Part shown: positions 39,220 through 47,556 of the stretch, one piece after another
Layout of the letters: every line of letters begins with the position of its first letter
Numbering within the stretch: the stretch's first letter is position 1
Assembly (NCBI RefSeq): GCF_009208585.1
Contig: NZ_WFLN01000010.1
Location: 157,052 to 221,051, forward strand
Direction of reading: 5' to 3'
Length of the DNA stretch: 64,000 bases
From: Fluviispira multicolorata
Lineage (GTDB): Bacteria > Bdellovibrionota_B > Oligoflexia > Silvanigrellales > Silvanigrellaceae
Notes under the pieces: generated by a model
Told to the model about the DNA's origin: nothing
The model's database searches: none
Seen by the model: only the letters and a program-made list of their open reading frames with translations
Translations under genes and position numbers: made by a program

Positions 39220-40836
39220 TTAATTACTTTCAACTAGTTTATTTGTTAAATTATATTTTAAGCTTTCAATAAATATTTGATTCTGTAATAAATCTTTAAT
39301 TTTTTCGATATATGGAGTTATAATAACATCTTGGTTAAGTGCTGGTACAATTTTTCTAACCTCTAAAAATAATAGTTTTGACAAACTTGCTAAATCTTCA
39401 AAATCACCTCTTAAATCGATTGCTTGACAAGCACAAAGAAGCTCAAAACTAATAATGTAACAAACATTTTCAAATATTTCTTTAACACGTCGAGCTGCAA
39501 TTAATCCCATGGACACTATATCTTGAAAATCACCTGTTGAGGTTAATGTTTGAATTGATAAAGGAACACACAAAGAACGATTTTCCGCTGTAAGAGAAGT
39601 GCTCATAAACTGCCCACCCATTAAACCCATACGTAATCCATGGTTATTTTTACATAGGAAAGGCGGCAAACCATTGCTATTGTTCTTATCCATAAAACGA
39701 TCAATTCGTCTGTCAGATAAATTGGAAAGAGTTGTTAAATTTATTGCAAGAAAATCCATTGCCATCGAAATATATTGTCCATGAAAATGCCCGTTGTGAA
39801 AAACTTCATTTTCTTCAGGTATAACAAGAGGATTATCACTGCTTGAATTTAATTCATTTTCTAATGTAGTTTCTATAAATTTTAATGAATCATTTATTGG
39901 TCCTAAAATTTGTGGGGTACACCTTAAAGAATAAGCATCTTCAATTTGGTTTCCTAAATTTTTAATTCGACCATCATTTTGCTTTTGAATTATTTTTTCT
40001 TCTTCTTTTTCATTAATAATAAATTTACTATCAGATAATATTGTTGATATATTTTCAGCGCAAATATATTGACCTTTGTGCTGTTTTCTCTTATGCACTC
40101 GCGTGTCAAAGGGTTTTTGTTTTGTTGCTAATCCTTCAAATGTTAATGCAGATATAAAATCATAAACTGTTAAAAGTTGCTGCGCCTTTTGCCAATTTAA
40201 TACACCAAGTCCAACCATTCCTGAAGTTCCATTTATTAAAGCAAGACCTTCCTTATAACTTAATTTCATTGGCGTTAATCCAGATTTTTCGAGTGCTACT
40301 TTTCCTTCAAGAACTTCTCCATTAAACTTTGCTTTCCATTTTCCAACTCCAACTTGTGCAATAAAAGCCAAAGGGCCAAGATCTCCGCTCGCCCCTAAGG
40401 ATCCTTTTTGAGGAATACAAGGAAATATATTTCTATTAAACATTTCTACGTAGCACATAAAATTTTCAAGACCAATTGCTGAGACGCCTTTTGCTAATGA
40501 AATAATACGTGCCAACATTATGGCACGAACTTCATTATCACTAAAATATGAGCCAACATTGCTTGCAACAGAGGAAATTAAATTATTTTGAAGTTCTTCC
40601 GCATATTCAATAGGAACCAAATAATTTACAAATCCTCCCATACTTGTATTTACACCATAAATAACTCTGCCTTCTTCAACAAATGATTCTAATAATTTTC
40701 GCGAACATAAAATTTTTTCTCTTACATGCTCAGTAATAAATATTTTAAATGAAAAATCATTTGCGACTTTAATAAAAGTATTCAATGATATATTCTCATC
40801 AGCAAGAGAAAATACTTTTTCAACTGTATTTAACAT
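39220..40836 (-). CDS. MIO-type aromatic amino acid 2,3-aminomutase/ammonia-lyase, AdmH-like
   Basis: A 538-residue member of the HAL/PAL family. The MIO prosthetic group forms from A149-S150-G151 in GSLGASGDLGPLA, and the catalytic Tyr is Y60 in YGVNTSMGGF. The selectivity segment reads LQNNLISSVASNVG (residues 83-95), unlike the Ser-His of histidine ammonia-lyases or His-Leu of tyrosine ammonia-lyases. From memory it closely follows AdmH, the phenylalanine 2,3-aminomutase of andrimid synthesis, including EDAYSLRCTPQILGP, NELNSSSDNPL, NGHFHGQYISMAMD, RRIDRFMDKNNSNGLPPFL and GDFQDIVSMGL. The expected product is a beta-aromatic amino acid. No hutU, hutI or hutG is nearby. It is the second gene of the operon, 21 bp after the dioxygenase stop. 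Confidence 0.9.
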   Translation of the reverse strand: MLNTVEKVFSLADENISLNTFIKVANDFSFKIFITEHVREKILCSRKLLESFVEEGRVIYGVNTSMGGFVNYLVPIEYAEELQNNLISSVASNVGSYFSDNEVRAIMLARIISLAKGVSAIGLENFMCYVEMFNRNIFPCIPQKGSLGASGDLGPLAFIAQVGVGKWKAKFNGEVLEGKVALEKSGLTPMKLSYKEGLALINGTSGMVGLGVLNWQKAQQLLTVYDFISALTFEGLATKQKPFDTRVHKRKQHKGQYICAENISTILSDSKFIINEKEEEKIIQKQNDGRIKNLGNQIEDAYSLRCTPQILGPINDSLKFIETTLENELNSSSDNPLVIPEENEVFHNGHFHGQYISMAMDFLAINLTTLSNLSDRRIDRFMDKNNSNGLPPFLCKNNHGLRMGLMGGQFMSTSLTAENRSLCVPLSIQTLTSTGDFQDIVSMGLIAARRVKEIFENVCYIISFELLCACQAIDLRGDFEDLASLSKLLFLEVRKIVPALNQDVIITPYIEKIKDLLQNQIFIESLKYNLTNKLVESN

Positions 40837-40857
40837 TTTTTCCTCTATTTATCATAT

Positions 40858-41559
40858 TTATTTTTTAAATTCCATTGCAAATATTAAAACATCTCTAAAA
40901 GAATCATGCGCTAAATTATTTCTGAATATCGGCGTTGTTTCATGAAATGTTTTTGTATCATCAATATAAATACTCTCTAGAAATTCAGAAAAAACTATTT
41001 CAGAATTTTCAATATATTTTTTATCATTATCAAATATTTTTGAAACACCTCCTAATATATTTAATGAATTAATAAAATGGAGGCCTATTAAGTGAGTCTC
41101 ATCTTTATGCAACCCTATTGTCACAGGAGTTTTTGAACCATCTTCATTCGGGGTTATTCTGAAAATCTGGCAACTTATTATTAAGGATTCAACTCCTAAA
41201 TATTTTTTACCAATTTCAACATTTAGTTTTAATAAATCTTGAAAAATTCTATTATTTAAAAAATGATCTTCAGCATATTTATAATATCTTGTCATACCCC
41301 CTGAGATATTATTATAAAGCTTTGAAGTTTGCACAGTGTTATCTGCAATGAGCTCAATAGTTTTGTGAGCATGAAATTTAGCAATTCTTCTTTTGCGACA
41401 TGTAAATTTTTCCACATAATTATCATGTACTAAATTATCCCAAAACTTTTTAAATTCTAACTCATCATTTGCAGAAAATGAAATCATTCTATTTAAAATA
41501 TCTCTTGAATAATAAAATTTGTTTTCTCTAATTCCGTTCAAAATAGAATTAACATCCAT
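40858..41559 (-). CDS. 2-oxoglutarate/Fe(II)-dependent dioxygenase, amino acid hydroxylase type
   Basis: A 233-residue protein resembling the 2OG-Fe_Oxy_2 family (free L-isoleucine 4-hydroxylase and relatives). The iron ligands are H151 and D153 in IGLHKDETH and H206 in TFHETTPI. R222 in SFRDVLIF is the likely 2-oxoglutarate-binding Arg. The segment LNILGGVSKIFD between the ligands is typical of this family. The start has a very G-rich Shine-Dalgarno (GGGGGGAGGGG) a few bases before the ATG. As first gene of the operon it may hydroxylate the amino acid used by the aminomutase or the partner used by the ligase. Confidence 0.85.
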   Translation of the reverse strand: MDVNSILNGIRENKFYYSRDILNRMISFSANDELEFKKFWDNLVHDNYVEKFTCRKRRIAKFHAHKTIELIADNTVQTSKLYNNISGGMTRYYKYAEDHFLNNRIFQDLLKLNVEIGKKYLGVESLIISCQIFRITPNEDGSKTPVTIGLHKDETHLIGLHFINSLNILGGVSKIFDNDKKYIENSEIVFSEFLESIYIDDTKTFHETTPIFRNNLAHDSFRDVLIFAMEFKK

Positions 41560-41930
41560 TTTACCCCTCCCCCCCTTGTATTTAGATATTTGTATTCATC
41601 ATTTTTATAAAATTCATCATTCATGATAATAAAAATAAAAAATTAAAATTAAATCATTATAATATAAGATCCTTAAAATATTTTATGTAATAAAATAAAA
41701 CAAGTATCTACATTGACAATATTAAGTTCAGATTGCCTTTTAACAAAATTCTATAGAATTTACAAATGTGTTTTTTTGAAAAAATGATTATTTTTAGTCT
41801 AATAGATAGCATGGATGAATTATTATTTAATTTTAGGCTTGATTAAAAAAAATATCGATTTATTTTAACAATTATAAATCTTTACTATATAAATTTTACT
41901 AGACTTGGGTGACATCACAAAAATCAATAT
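41560..41930. other. Promoter region of the aminomutase operon
   Basis: 371 bp between the dioxygenase start and the Rpn gene stop. A TATAAT on the minus strand at 41661-41656 is a possible -10 element for the operon, without a clear -35. A 16-bp palindrome is listed separately. No gene is supported. Confidence 0.4.
41746..41761. promoter_or_regulatory. 16-bp perfect palindrome upstream of the aminomutase operon
   Basis: AAATTCTATAGAATTT is exactly self-complementary and lies about 190 bp upstream of the dioxygenase start codon and about 90 bp upstream of the candidate -10. It could be a dimeric regulator's site. In AT-rich DNA a palindrome of this length is notable but not decisive. Confidence 0.35.
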
Positions 41931-42758
41931 TTATTTTAAATTTTTAATTTCTTCACAGGAAAGTTGAGTGAGTTCAGAGATTTGATCAATCGGAAAACCT
42001 TGGTTTAACATTTTTATTGCTATAGTAATTTTTTCTTTTTCCACTCCCTTCTCAATGCCTCTTTTTTCTGCAGTTAAAAGGCTGGTATTGTGATCGAGCT
42101 GAAATTTACGCCTTGCCTCATACTTTGCCCTCTCAATAGGGTCATGGCTTACAAATTCTAATATTTCATACGCTTTGATTATATTTTTATTTTCCATTGC
42201 TATTATTTCCTTTTTTGATGCACCTTTTAGAAACTGCATCCATTTTTCGAGATCATTGTAATATTTTTTAGTGAATTTGGGTATCTCCAAATATATTATT
42301 TGAAAATCATTAAATATATGTTCCTGTGTTTTTAAGTTCACTATTCCAAGCTGAGTATAAAAATCATTAGAACTTTTAAAAAAATTAAAATCTAAGACAT
42401 TAATACAAATAGCTGGAAATAACTGCATATAATTTTGAGTTTTTTTTAACTGAAGCTCATATAGTTTTGACCAATAATAAAGAGATCTTTTTTCGTACTC
42501 ACCTGTATTCTGTACCTGCATTTCAATATTAATATATGAATTATCATTTAATTTTGCTATGATATCAAAGCGTGATTCTTTATCAATTTCAGAATCTTTC
42601 ATGATCTCATTATTTAAAAACTGAACGCTCTTAATCTTCCTTTCATTTGAATAATTTAGCACAGAATTTGCAAAATCAATAAAAATATCATCACTCAAAG
42701 TAAAAACTCTTTTAAAAACATAATCACTTTTAATATCAATTAAATCTAATTTTTTCAA
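41931..42758 (-). CDS. Rpn family recombination-promoting nuclease/putative transposase
   Basis: A 275-residue protein whose best start is TTG at 42758, because AGGAG precedes it by seven bases; the in-frame TTG at 42782 overlaps no such site. The N-terminus MKKLDLIDIKSDYVFKRVF is the usual beginning of Rpn/YhgA-like proteins ('..kndyvFKrlF'). The PD-(D/E)XK core is represented by SRFDIIAKLNDNSYINIEMQ, with Asp, then Glu-x-Gln. The C-terminus carries a helical tail (EKGVEKEKITIAIKMLNQGFPIDQISELTQLSCEEI) common in this family. These enzymes are linked to RecA-independent recombination. No partner gene is adjacent. Confidence 0.88.
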   Translation of the reverse strand: MKKLDLIDIKSDYVFKRVFTLSDDIFIDFANSVLNYSNERKIKSVQFLNNEIMKDSEIDKESRFDIIAKLNDNSYINIEMQVQNTGEYEKRSLYYWSKLYELQLKKTQNYMQLFPAICINVLDFNFFKSSNDFYTQLGIVNLKTQEHIFNDFQIIYLEIPKFTKKYYNDLEKWMQFLKGASKKEIIAMENKNIIKAYEILEFVSHDPIERAKYEARRKFQLDHNTSLLTAEKRGIEKGVEKEKITIAIKMLNQGFPIDQISELTQLSCEEIKNLK

Positions 42759-42880
42759 ATAGAAACTCCTCAATTCATGCAATGCTTAATTCACAGCATG
42801 TGAGAAAGAGTTAACAATTTAATTTTTACTGAAAATAGGTCTGTTCAGTTTTTGAACTGTATTTGCTCTCGAATGAGCAC

Positions 42881-42910
42881 AAAACAAAAAAAGCCGCCTA
42901 AAGGCGACTT
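42881..42910 (-). terminator. Intrinsic terminator after tRNA-Asp copy 1
   Basis: On the minus strand GTCGCC-TTTA-GGCGGC forms a six-base stem (one G-U pair) followed by seven Ts, 14 bp after the tRNA 3' end. Confidence 0.8.
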
Positions 42911-43025
42911 TTTTTAATAAGTATGGCGGGATGGATGGGACTTGAACCCACGACCTCCGGCGTGACAGGCCAGCGTTGTAACCAACTCTACTACCACCCC
43001 ACTCAGTGCAATCTATATGCCAGAG
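42882..43025. repeat. Tandem duplication, copy 1 (tRNA-Asp plus terminator)
   Basis: The block from the A-rich tract, through terminator hairpin and tRNA-Asp, to TATGCCAGAG (43016-43025) recurs 185-186 bp downstream as 43067-43211. The tRNA bodies are identical, the terminators differ at three stem positions, and the leader has diverged with a one-base indel. Confidence 0.85.
42924..43000 (-). tRNA. tRNA-Asp (GUC)
   Basis: The 77-nt minus-strand sequence folds as a tRNA. The acceptor stem is GGGGTGG with CCATCCC, the discriminator is G and CCA is encoded. The anticodon loop is CTGTCAC, giving anticodon GUC for Asp, and the T-arm contains GGTTCAAGTCC. The sequence closely follows bacterial tRNA-Asp. 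Confidence 0.95.
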
Positions 43026-43070
43026 CTATTTTTAATTTGCAAGGAGTGAAAATAATTTTTCTTAATAAAC

Positions 43071-43100
43071 AAAAAAAGCCACCTAAAGGCAGCTTTTTTT
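43071..43100 (-). terminator. Intrinsic terminator after tRNA-Asp copy 2
   Basis: On the minus strand GCTGCC-TTTA-GGTGGC (two G-U pairs) is followed by seven Ts. It lies between the two tRNA genes, so they may be separate transcripts. Confidence 0.75.
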
Positions 43101-43108
43101 AATAAGTA

Positions 43109-43185
43109 TGGCGGGATGGATGGGACTTGAACCCACGACCTCCGGCGTGACAGGCCAGCGTTGTAACCAACTCTACTACCACCCC
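43109..43185 (-). tRNA. tRNA-Asp (GUC), second copy
   Basis: Identical in sequence to the tRNA at 42924-43000, including the encoded CCA and anticodon GUC. Confidence 0.95.
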
Positions 43186-43275
43186 ACTCAGTGAACATGT
43201 GTATGCCAGAGAAGAAGATGCTTTGCAATAGTTTCAATGTATTTTTTTATAAGATTTTTTTTCCAATAAAATTAA

Positions 43276-43593
43276 TTACTTAAAAATAACAGAAAAACCG
43301 CCTAACAGCATAAAAATTCCAAAGAGAATTGCAGCAAGAGCCAATGCATAAAAAAGAGAAGAACCTTGAAAAGTCTTTTTCTCTATTTTTGGACGTGTCT
43401 TTACAACAGCTCTTTGATTTGAGTGTGTTTTAATATTCCGAGCCAGAGAGTCACCGTGCGAACGAGAGGACATATGCTTTAGTTTTTTATCTGCTGCTTT
43501 GTGCTTGTGATCACGAAATTGAATAATCTTAGCCCCAGATTGTGGTTCTTGGGATAGGATTCGAGACGAACGCAATTGGAATAAATTTTTCAT
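43276..43593 (-). CDS. Small single-pass membrane protein, hypothetical
   Basis: The ATG at 43593 gives 105 residues (GAGGAG lies about 10 bases upstream). Residues 1-75 are very basic and Ser/His rich, without structure I recognise. A hydrophobic segment near the C-terminus (LFYALALAAILFGIFMLLGG) makes it a tail-anchored or C-in membrane protein. The positive region would face the cytoplasm. It follows prfC on the same strand by 76 bp. The function is unknown. Confidence 0.6.
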   Translation of the reverse strand: MKNLFQLRSSRILSQEPQSGAKIIQFRDHKHKAADKKLKHMSSRSHGDSLARNIKTHSNQRAVVKTRPKIEKKTFQGSSLFYALALAAILFGIFMLLGGFSVIFK

Positions 43594-43669
43594 AACGCCA
43601 CCGCTCCTCAAAAAGAGAAGTTCTACATTTTTGGAATCTTATGCATTACAGCAATATACACCAAAAAAA

Positions 43670-45316
43670 TCACTCATCAAACAAGTCAGTTGACATTTTC
43701 ATCATATTGCCATGCAAAGTTGAGTTGCTTTTAAATAACGAAATCTTGGGACAGTTTTCTTGGAAATAGGAAAGGGCAAAGTCATTTTTAAATAAAAACA
43801 AACAATTACCTTGCATATCTCTCACACTCATCACATCGGTCTTGCTTTTGGCTTCCGCAATTTCTTCACTTGTTGCATTGGTCCAACGGGCATGTTTGAA
43901 AGCCAAATTATCGAGAGCACAGTCCACATTGTATTCGTTTTTAAGCCTAAAGAGAAGAACATCAAACTGCAAAGAACCTACAGCAGCCAAAACAGGATCG
44001 CTCGCAGCGCGACTTTCATCAACAAACATTTGAACAGTGCCTTCCTGACAAAGTTGCACTAAACCTTTTAATAATTGCTTGCGCTTAAGAGCACTCGTAG
44101 TTCTCACAACAGCAAAGTTTTCAGGAGCAAAAGAAGGAATTCCTTCAAATTCAAAGTTTCCAGCTTCAACCAATGAATCTCCAATAGAAAAAAAGCCGGG
44201 GTCATAAATTCCAACCACGTCCCCAGCAAAAGCCCTATCAAGGGTGCTCCTATCTTGGGCAAAAAACTGTTGAGGATGTGTAAGACGAATCTCTCTATTT
44301 AAACGAGGAATAGTGACATTCACACCTGCTTCATAAACACCACTCACAATGCGTAGAAAGGCAATGCGATCCCTATGCTTAGGATCCATATTAGCCTGAA
44401 TTTTAAAGATAAATCCACTAAAATCAGAAGACAGAGGATCTATTTTTCCTTGGTTGCTTCCTTTTGCAGAAGGAGGCGGAGACATTTCAAGAAATTTTTC
44501 AAGGAATAATCTGACACCAAAATTTGTCATTGCAGCACCAAAAAATACAGGAGAAAGCTCACCTTTTAAGAATTTTTCATTAGAAAAGTCATCGCCCGCC
44601 ATCTCAAGCATTTCAAGAGAGTCAAGAGCTTCTTGCAAGAGATCGTCAGGGACAAGGGATGAGATTTGCTCTTTATCAGAAAGAGGGATCACCCTTGCCG
44701 CTGTTTCAGTTGAAGTGTTTCTTCCTTCAAAAAAATGTAATGACTTTGTTTCTCTTTCAATAATTCCTCGAAAGCGCTCTCCCGAAGAAACAGGCCAACT
44801 CATTGGATATGTTGGAAGACCAAGAACACTTTCAATTTCATGCATAAGCTCAAGGGGATCACGAGCTTCGCGGTCAAGCTTATTCACGAAGGTAAAGATT
44901 GGTATCCCCCGCAATTTACAAACCTCAAACAGCTTAATAGTTTGAGGCTCAACACCTTTTGCTGCATCTATAAGCATTATAGCCGCATCTGCCGCCGCTA
45001 GAGTGCGATAAGTATCTTCTGAGAAATCTTGGTGACCTGGTGTGTCAAGTAGGTTACAAATATAATTGCGGTATTCAAAATTCATAACGCTGGTTGAAAC
45101 TGAAATTCCGCGCTGTTTTTCAAGCTCCATCCAGTCAGATGTAGCAAACTTTTTTGATTTTTTTGCTTTGACCGATCCAGCCAAGCGAATTGCTCCCCCT
45201 AGGAGCAAAAGCTTTTCGGTCATTGTGGTTTTTCCTGCGTCAGGATGTGAGATAATTGCAAAAGTTCTTCTGCGATTAACTTCATCGCACAGTGTTTTTT
45301 TGTCGACAAAGGGCAT
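43670..45316 (-). CDS. prfC: Peptide chain release factor 3
   Basis: A 548-residue translational GTPase that recycles RF1/RF2 from the ribosome. The G1 loop SHPDAGKTTMTEKLL, the switch-region EKQRGISVSTSVMNFEY, G3 DTPGHQDF and G4 NKLDREARDP are all present, and domains II and III follow. The sequence LLLGGAIRLAGSVKAKK just after G1 is typical of RF3 and separates it from EF-G. The length is slightly above the usual 529. Confidence 0.98.
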   Translation of the reverse strand: MPFVDKKTLCDEVNRRRTFAIISHPDAGKTTMTEKLLLLGGAIRLAGSVKAKKSKKFATSDWMELEKQRGISVSTSVMNFEYRNYICNLLDTPGHQDFSEDTYRTLAAADAAIMLIDAAKGVEPQTIKLFEVCKLRGIPIFTFVNKLDREARDPLELMHEIESVLGLPTYPMSWPVSSGERFRGIIERETKSLHFFEGRNTSTETAARVIPLSDKEQISSLVPDDLLQEALDSLEMLEMAGDDFSNEKFLKGELSPVFFGAAMTNFGVRLFLEKFLEMSPPPSAKGSNQGKIDPLSSDFSGFIFKIQANMDPKHRDRIAFLRIVSGVYEAGVNVTIPRLNREIRLTHPQQFFAQDRSTLDRAFAGDVVGIYDPGFFSIGDSLVEAGNFEFEGIPSFAPENFAVVRTTSALKRKQLLKGLVQLCQEGTVQMFVDESRAASDPVLAAVGSLQFDVLLFRLKNEYNVDCALDNLAFKHARWTNATSEEIAEAKSKTDVMSVRDMQGNCLFLFKNDFALSYFQENCPKISLFKSNSTLHGNMMKMSTDLFDE

Positions 45317-45454
45317 GGTTTTCTCCTATGGGATACCAAATAATTACTGCTTTTTGCTAGCACAATTTTGACACTTTGGGAATTTCAGAGTTACAAGATT
45401 GCGAGGATACTTGAGATCAGGTGATTCACTACATGCACCAAGAGGCGTTTTTTC

Positions 45455-46876
45455 ATGAATCAGGTTAGCTTATTACAACTAAGAGAAGCCGCAGATCAAC
45501 TGATTCTGCTAGCTAGTACTTTCCAAATTAAACCACATTATCTTCGAGCAAAACAAATTAGACAAGCAGATAAATCCCTTATCGCAGTAGATGCTTTCTT
45601 CTCTGCACAGTTAGCTATAGAAGCGCGTCAATGGAAAGAATCTATTGATGGATTGCAAGTTCTAAAGAAAAAGCTTACAGCTGTACAAGAAAAACAAAAA
45701 GAAATCGAAGATCTTGAACTGCGTATAAACGCTTTAAAAGTGACAACTCAACCATGGTTTTCTTTAGAAGAGAATGAAAGACAAAAAATAATTCAAAATG
45801 CCAAAAGAGCACAAGATTTTATTAACAATCATCTCGAAAAAACTGAAGCACATATTCTGCATCGCTACAATAGATTTTCCGCTTTAAAAGAACTTTCGCC
45901 TTATGCTGACAATGCAAACTATCTTTGTGAAGCCGTATTTCACTATGAAAATAGAGAGAAATATGAGACAAATATCGAGAAGGTTGAGCAAAAAAATGTG
46001 GGAGCACGCGAGCGTTTAAAAACGGTAAATAGAGGTTTTTGGCTGGCAGTCATATTCTGTATATTTTTATTCACAATTCCTATTTCATTTCCTTTTGCCA
46101 TAAGTCTATGGAAAAGAAAAAAGGAAATTGAAAATCAAATAGTCAATGCAGAAGAAACCTTGCGTAGAGAACACAAGAGGCTTGTTGCTGCCGAAGAAGG
46201 AGCTGTTGTAGCTCAAGATATTCGCAGTCATTTAGGAGAAATTTCATTAGAACAAATTAGGGACACACTTGCTGAAGTCAGAGACCTCCGTGCTGAGTTT
46301 CAAGGACCAGAGCGAACAACAAGTTCTACTGCAATATTACTAAGCTTTATTGATTTACATAAGCTTAGACTTGTTGAATTATTTGGAGAAATTCCAGAAA
46401 ACCCGATTAAAACATTTAAATGGATTTCAGACAATGTAAATAAATATCAAAATACTGAGTCAGTTATCAAGAAGCTGCAAGAGAAAAAAGAAGAAGTCAC
46501 TCAGCAGCAAAGACAAATGACAAAAGGATATTCTCAAGAAATGCTCATAAAGAGTATTTTAAAACTTGAAAGAGTTTCACAAAGCACAATGCTTTTCCCC
46601 TTTGACAATGAAAATAAAACATTTTTTGCAGATATAGCTGTTCAACTCCCTGCAACTCTTTCACAGATAAGAGAAGTTCTTTTCTTTGTGAGCAGAAGTC
46701 ATCCAATTGACGCTCAATATTGGGATATGCAACGTGTTAAAATTCAAGGATTCTCGAATACAATGTCTTTATGTGTTCTTGATGCAGAAATTGCAAGTCA
46801 TATGGGCAATGCTGTTCTAAAGGCACAGGAAGCTGATGAATTAAAAACTGTTGAGGCAAAGCGAGGCAGTGCGTGA
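45455..46876 (+). CDS. Coiled-coil membrane protein, hypothetical
   Basis: A 473-residue protein preceded by GAGGCG. Residues about 40-180 and 205-330 are long charged helices likely to form coiled coils. Between them is one hydrophobic segment near 190-215 (FWLAVIFCIFLFTIPISFPFAI), followed by KRKK. The C-terminal third (from about 340) is helical. No enzyme motif is recognised. It begins an operon: the stop overlaps the next gene's GTG by 4 nt, and two more unknown genes follow. It diverges from prfC. Confidence 0.7.
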   Translation: MNQVSLLQLREAADQLILLASTFQIKPHYLRAKQIRQADKSLIAVDAFFSAQLAIEARQWKESIDGLQVLKKKLTAVQEKQKEIEDLELRINALKVTTQPWFSLEENERQKIIQNAKRAQDFINNHLEKTEAHILHRYNRFSALKELSPYADNANYLCEAVFHYENREKYETNIEKVEQKNVGARERLKTVNRGFWLAVIFCIFLFTIPISFPFAISLWKRKKEIENQIVNAEETLRREHKRLVAAEEGAVVAQDIRSHLGEISLEQIRDTLAEVRDLRAEFQGPERTTSSTAILLSFIDLHKLRLVELFGEIPENPIKTFKWISDNVNKYQNTESVIKKLQEKKEEVTQQQRQMTKGYSQEMLIKSILKLERVSQSTMLFPFDNENKTFFADIAVQLPATLSQIREVLFFVSRSHPIDAQYWDMQRVKIQGFSNTMSLCVLDAEIASHMGNAVLKAQEADELKTVEAKRGSA

Positions 46877-47556
46877 AAAATTCAAAATGGATAGTTTGCA
46901 CTTTAGCAAGCGTTGTTACTTTATCTGCTTATGGACAAGCAGAAGAAAATAAAGTCTCATTTGATTTCGCTAAAATGACAATATCCACTTTTGGTGTTTT
47001 CAATTCAAACCAAGAAGAACCTAAAAATGGTATCAATGCCGAAGTAAAGGCACGTAAAAATGCCATAACAAGTTTGACAACATATTTTAAAAATTCTTGT
47101 TTTAATTCTGAAAAAGGGCAGCTCGGAACAAAATCAGACTGGTCTTCTTTCTTTCGTTCTCAAGGAAGCGAGATTTATCAAAATGGAATTTTAAAGGTCA
47201 CTCTTTCAGCACCCATTCGCGACATATTAAAAACTCCAACTAAAAGAAAAACAGTTATCAAAACAGCAGATGGTAAAAAAATAGCATTTTCCATGCTTAT
47301 TACGGTACCAGGAAGCGCCATTCAATGTGGCACACTTGGGCTAGAGATAGGAAACAATAAAAAAGTTATGATTTATCCTGCTGATATTGTCAAAGAAGCC
47401 ATTGGCTTAACCGTTGTTAAACTTGCATATGATGGAAAATCCGATTTAAAGCCAGCGACCCCAGAAGACTTAGAAATTCTCCAAAACTCAACACTTGCAA
47501 AGGATCAAAATGTACCTGCTGGTGTTCTTCCTGTTGTTGTCATTGTGCCAGAATAA
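46873..47556 (+). CDS. Periplasmic protein, hypothetical
   Basis: A 227-residue protein starting at GTG in a GTGA overlap with the previous stop. The N-terminus WIVCTLASVVTLSAYGQAEE is a signal peptide. The mature part contains a pattern of LTTYFKNSC and alternating strands (KVTLSAPIRDILKTP, IAFSMLITVPGSAIQCG). Two Cys residues could form a disulphide. The style recalls a LPP20/FlgT-like or 'alpha-beta sandwich' secreted domain, but I do not assign it. The last 47 nt also encode the signal peptide of the next protein in another frame. Confidence 0.65.
   Translation: MKNSKWIVCTLASVVTLSAYGQAEENKVSFDFAKMTISTFGVFNSNQEEPKNGINAEVKARKNAITSLTTYFKNSCFNSEKGQLGTKSDWSSFFRSQGSEIYQNGILKVTLSAPIRDILKTPTKRKTVIKTADGKKIAFSMLITVPGSAIQCGTLGLEIGNNKKVMIYPADIVKEAIGLTVVKLAYDGKSDLKPATPEDLEILQNSTLAKDQNVPAGVLPVVVIVPE

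Larger units (their letters stand above)
43067..43211. repeat. Tandem duplication, copy 2 (tRNA-Asp plus terminator)
   Basis: Upstream copy of the duplicated tRNA-Asp/terminator block described for 42882-43025. Confidence 0.85.

Noticed and set aside
39220..40836. Histidine ammonia-lyase (HutH) of histidine breakdown
   Set aside because: The selectivity segment lacks Ser-His and there are no hut genes nearby; the neighbours are biosynthetic.
41931..42758. Toxin-antitoxin or phage defence pair involving the Rpn nuclease
   Set aside because: No small partner gene is adjacent; the neighbours are tRNA genes and an intergenic region.
42841..43260. Integration site or genomic island boundary at the tRNA genes
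   Set aside because: No integrase gene and no partial tRNA 3'-end repeat outside the tandem duplication were seen in the window.
44454..44945. Plus-strand open frame within prfC
   Set aside because: Antisense to a conserved gene; no independent support.
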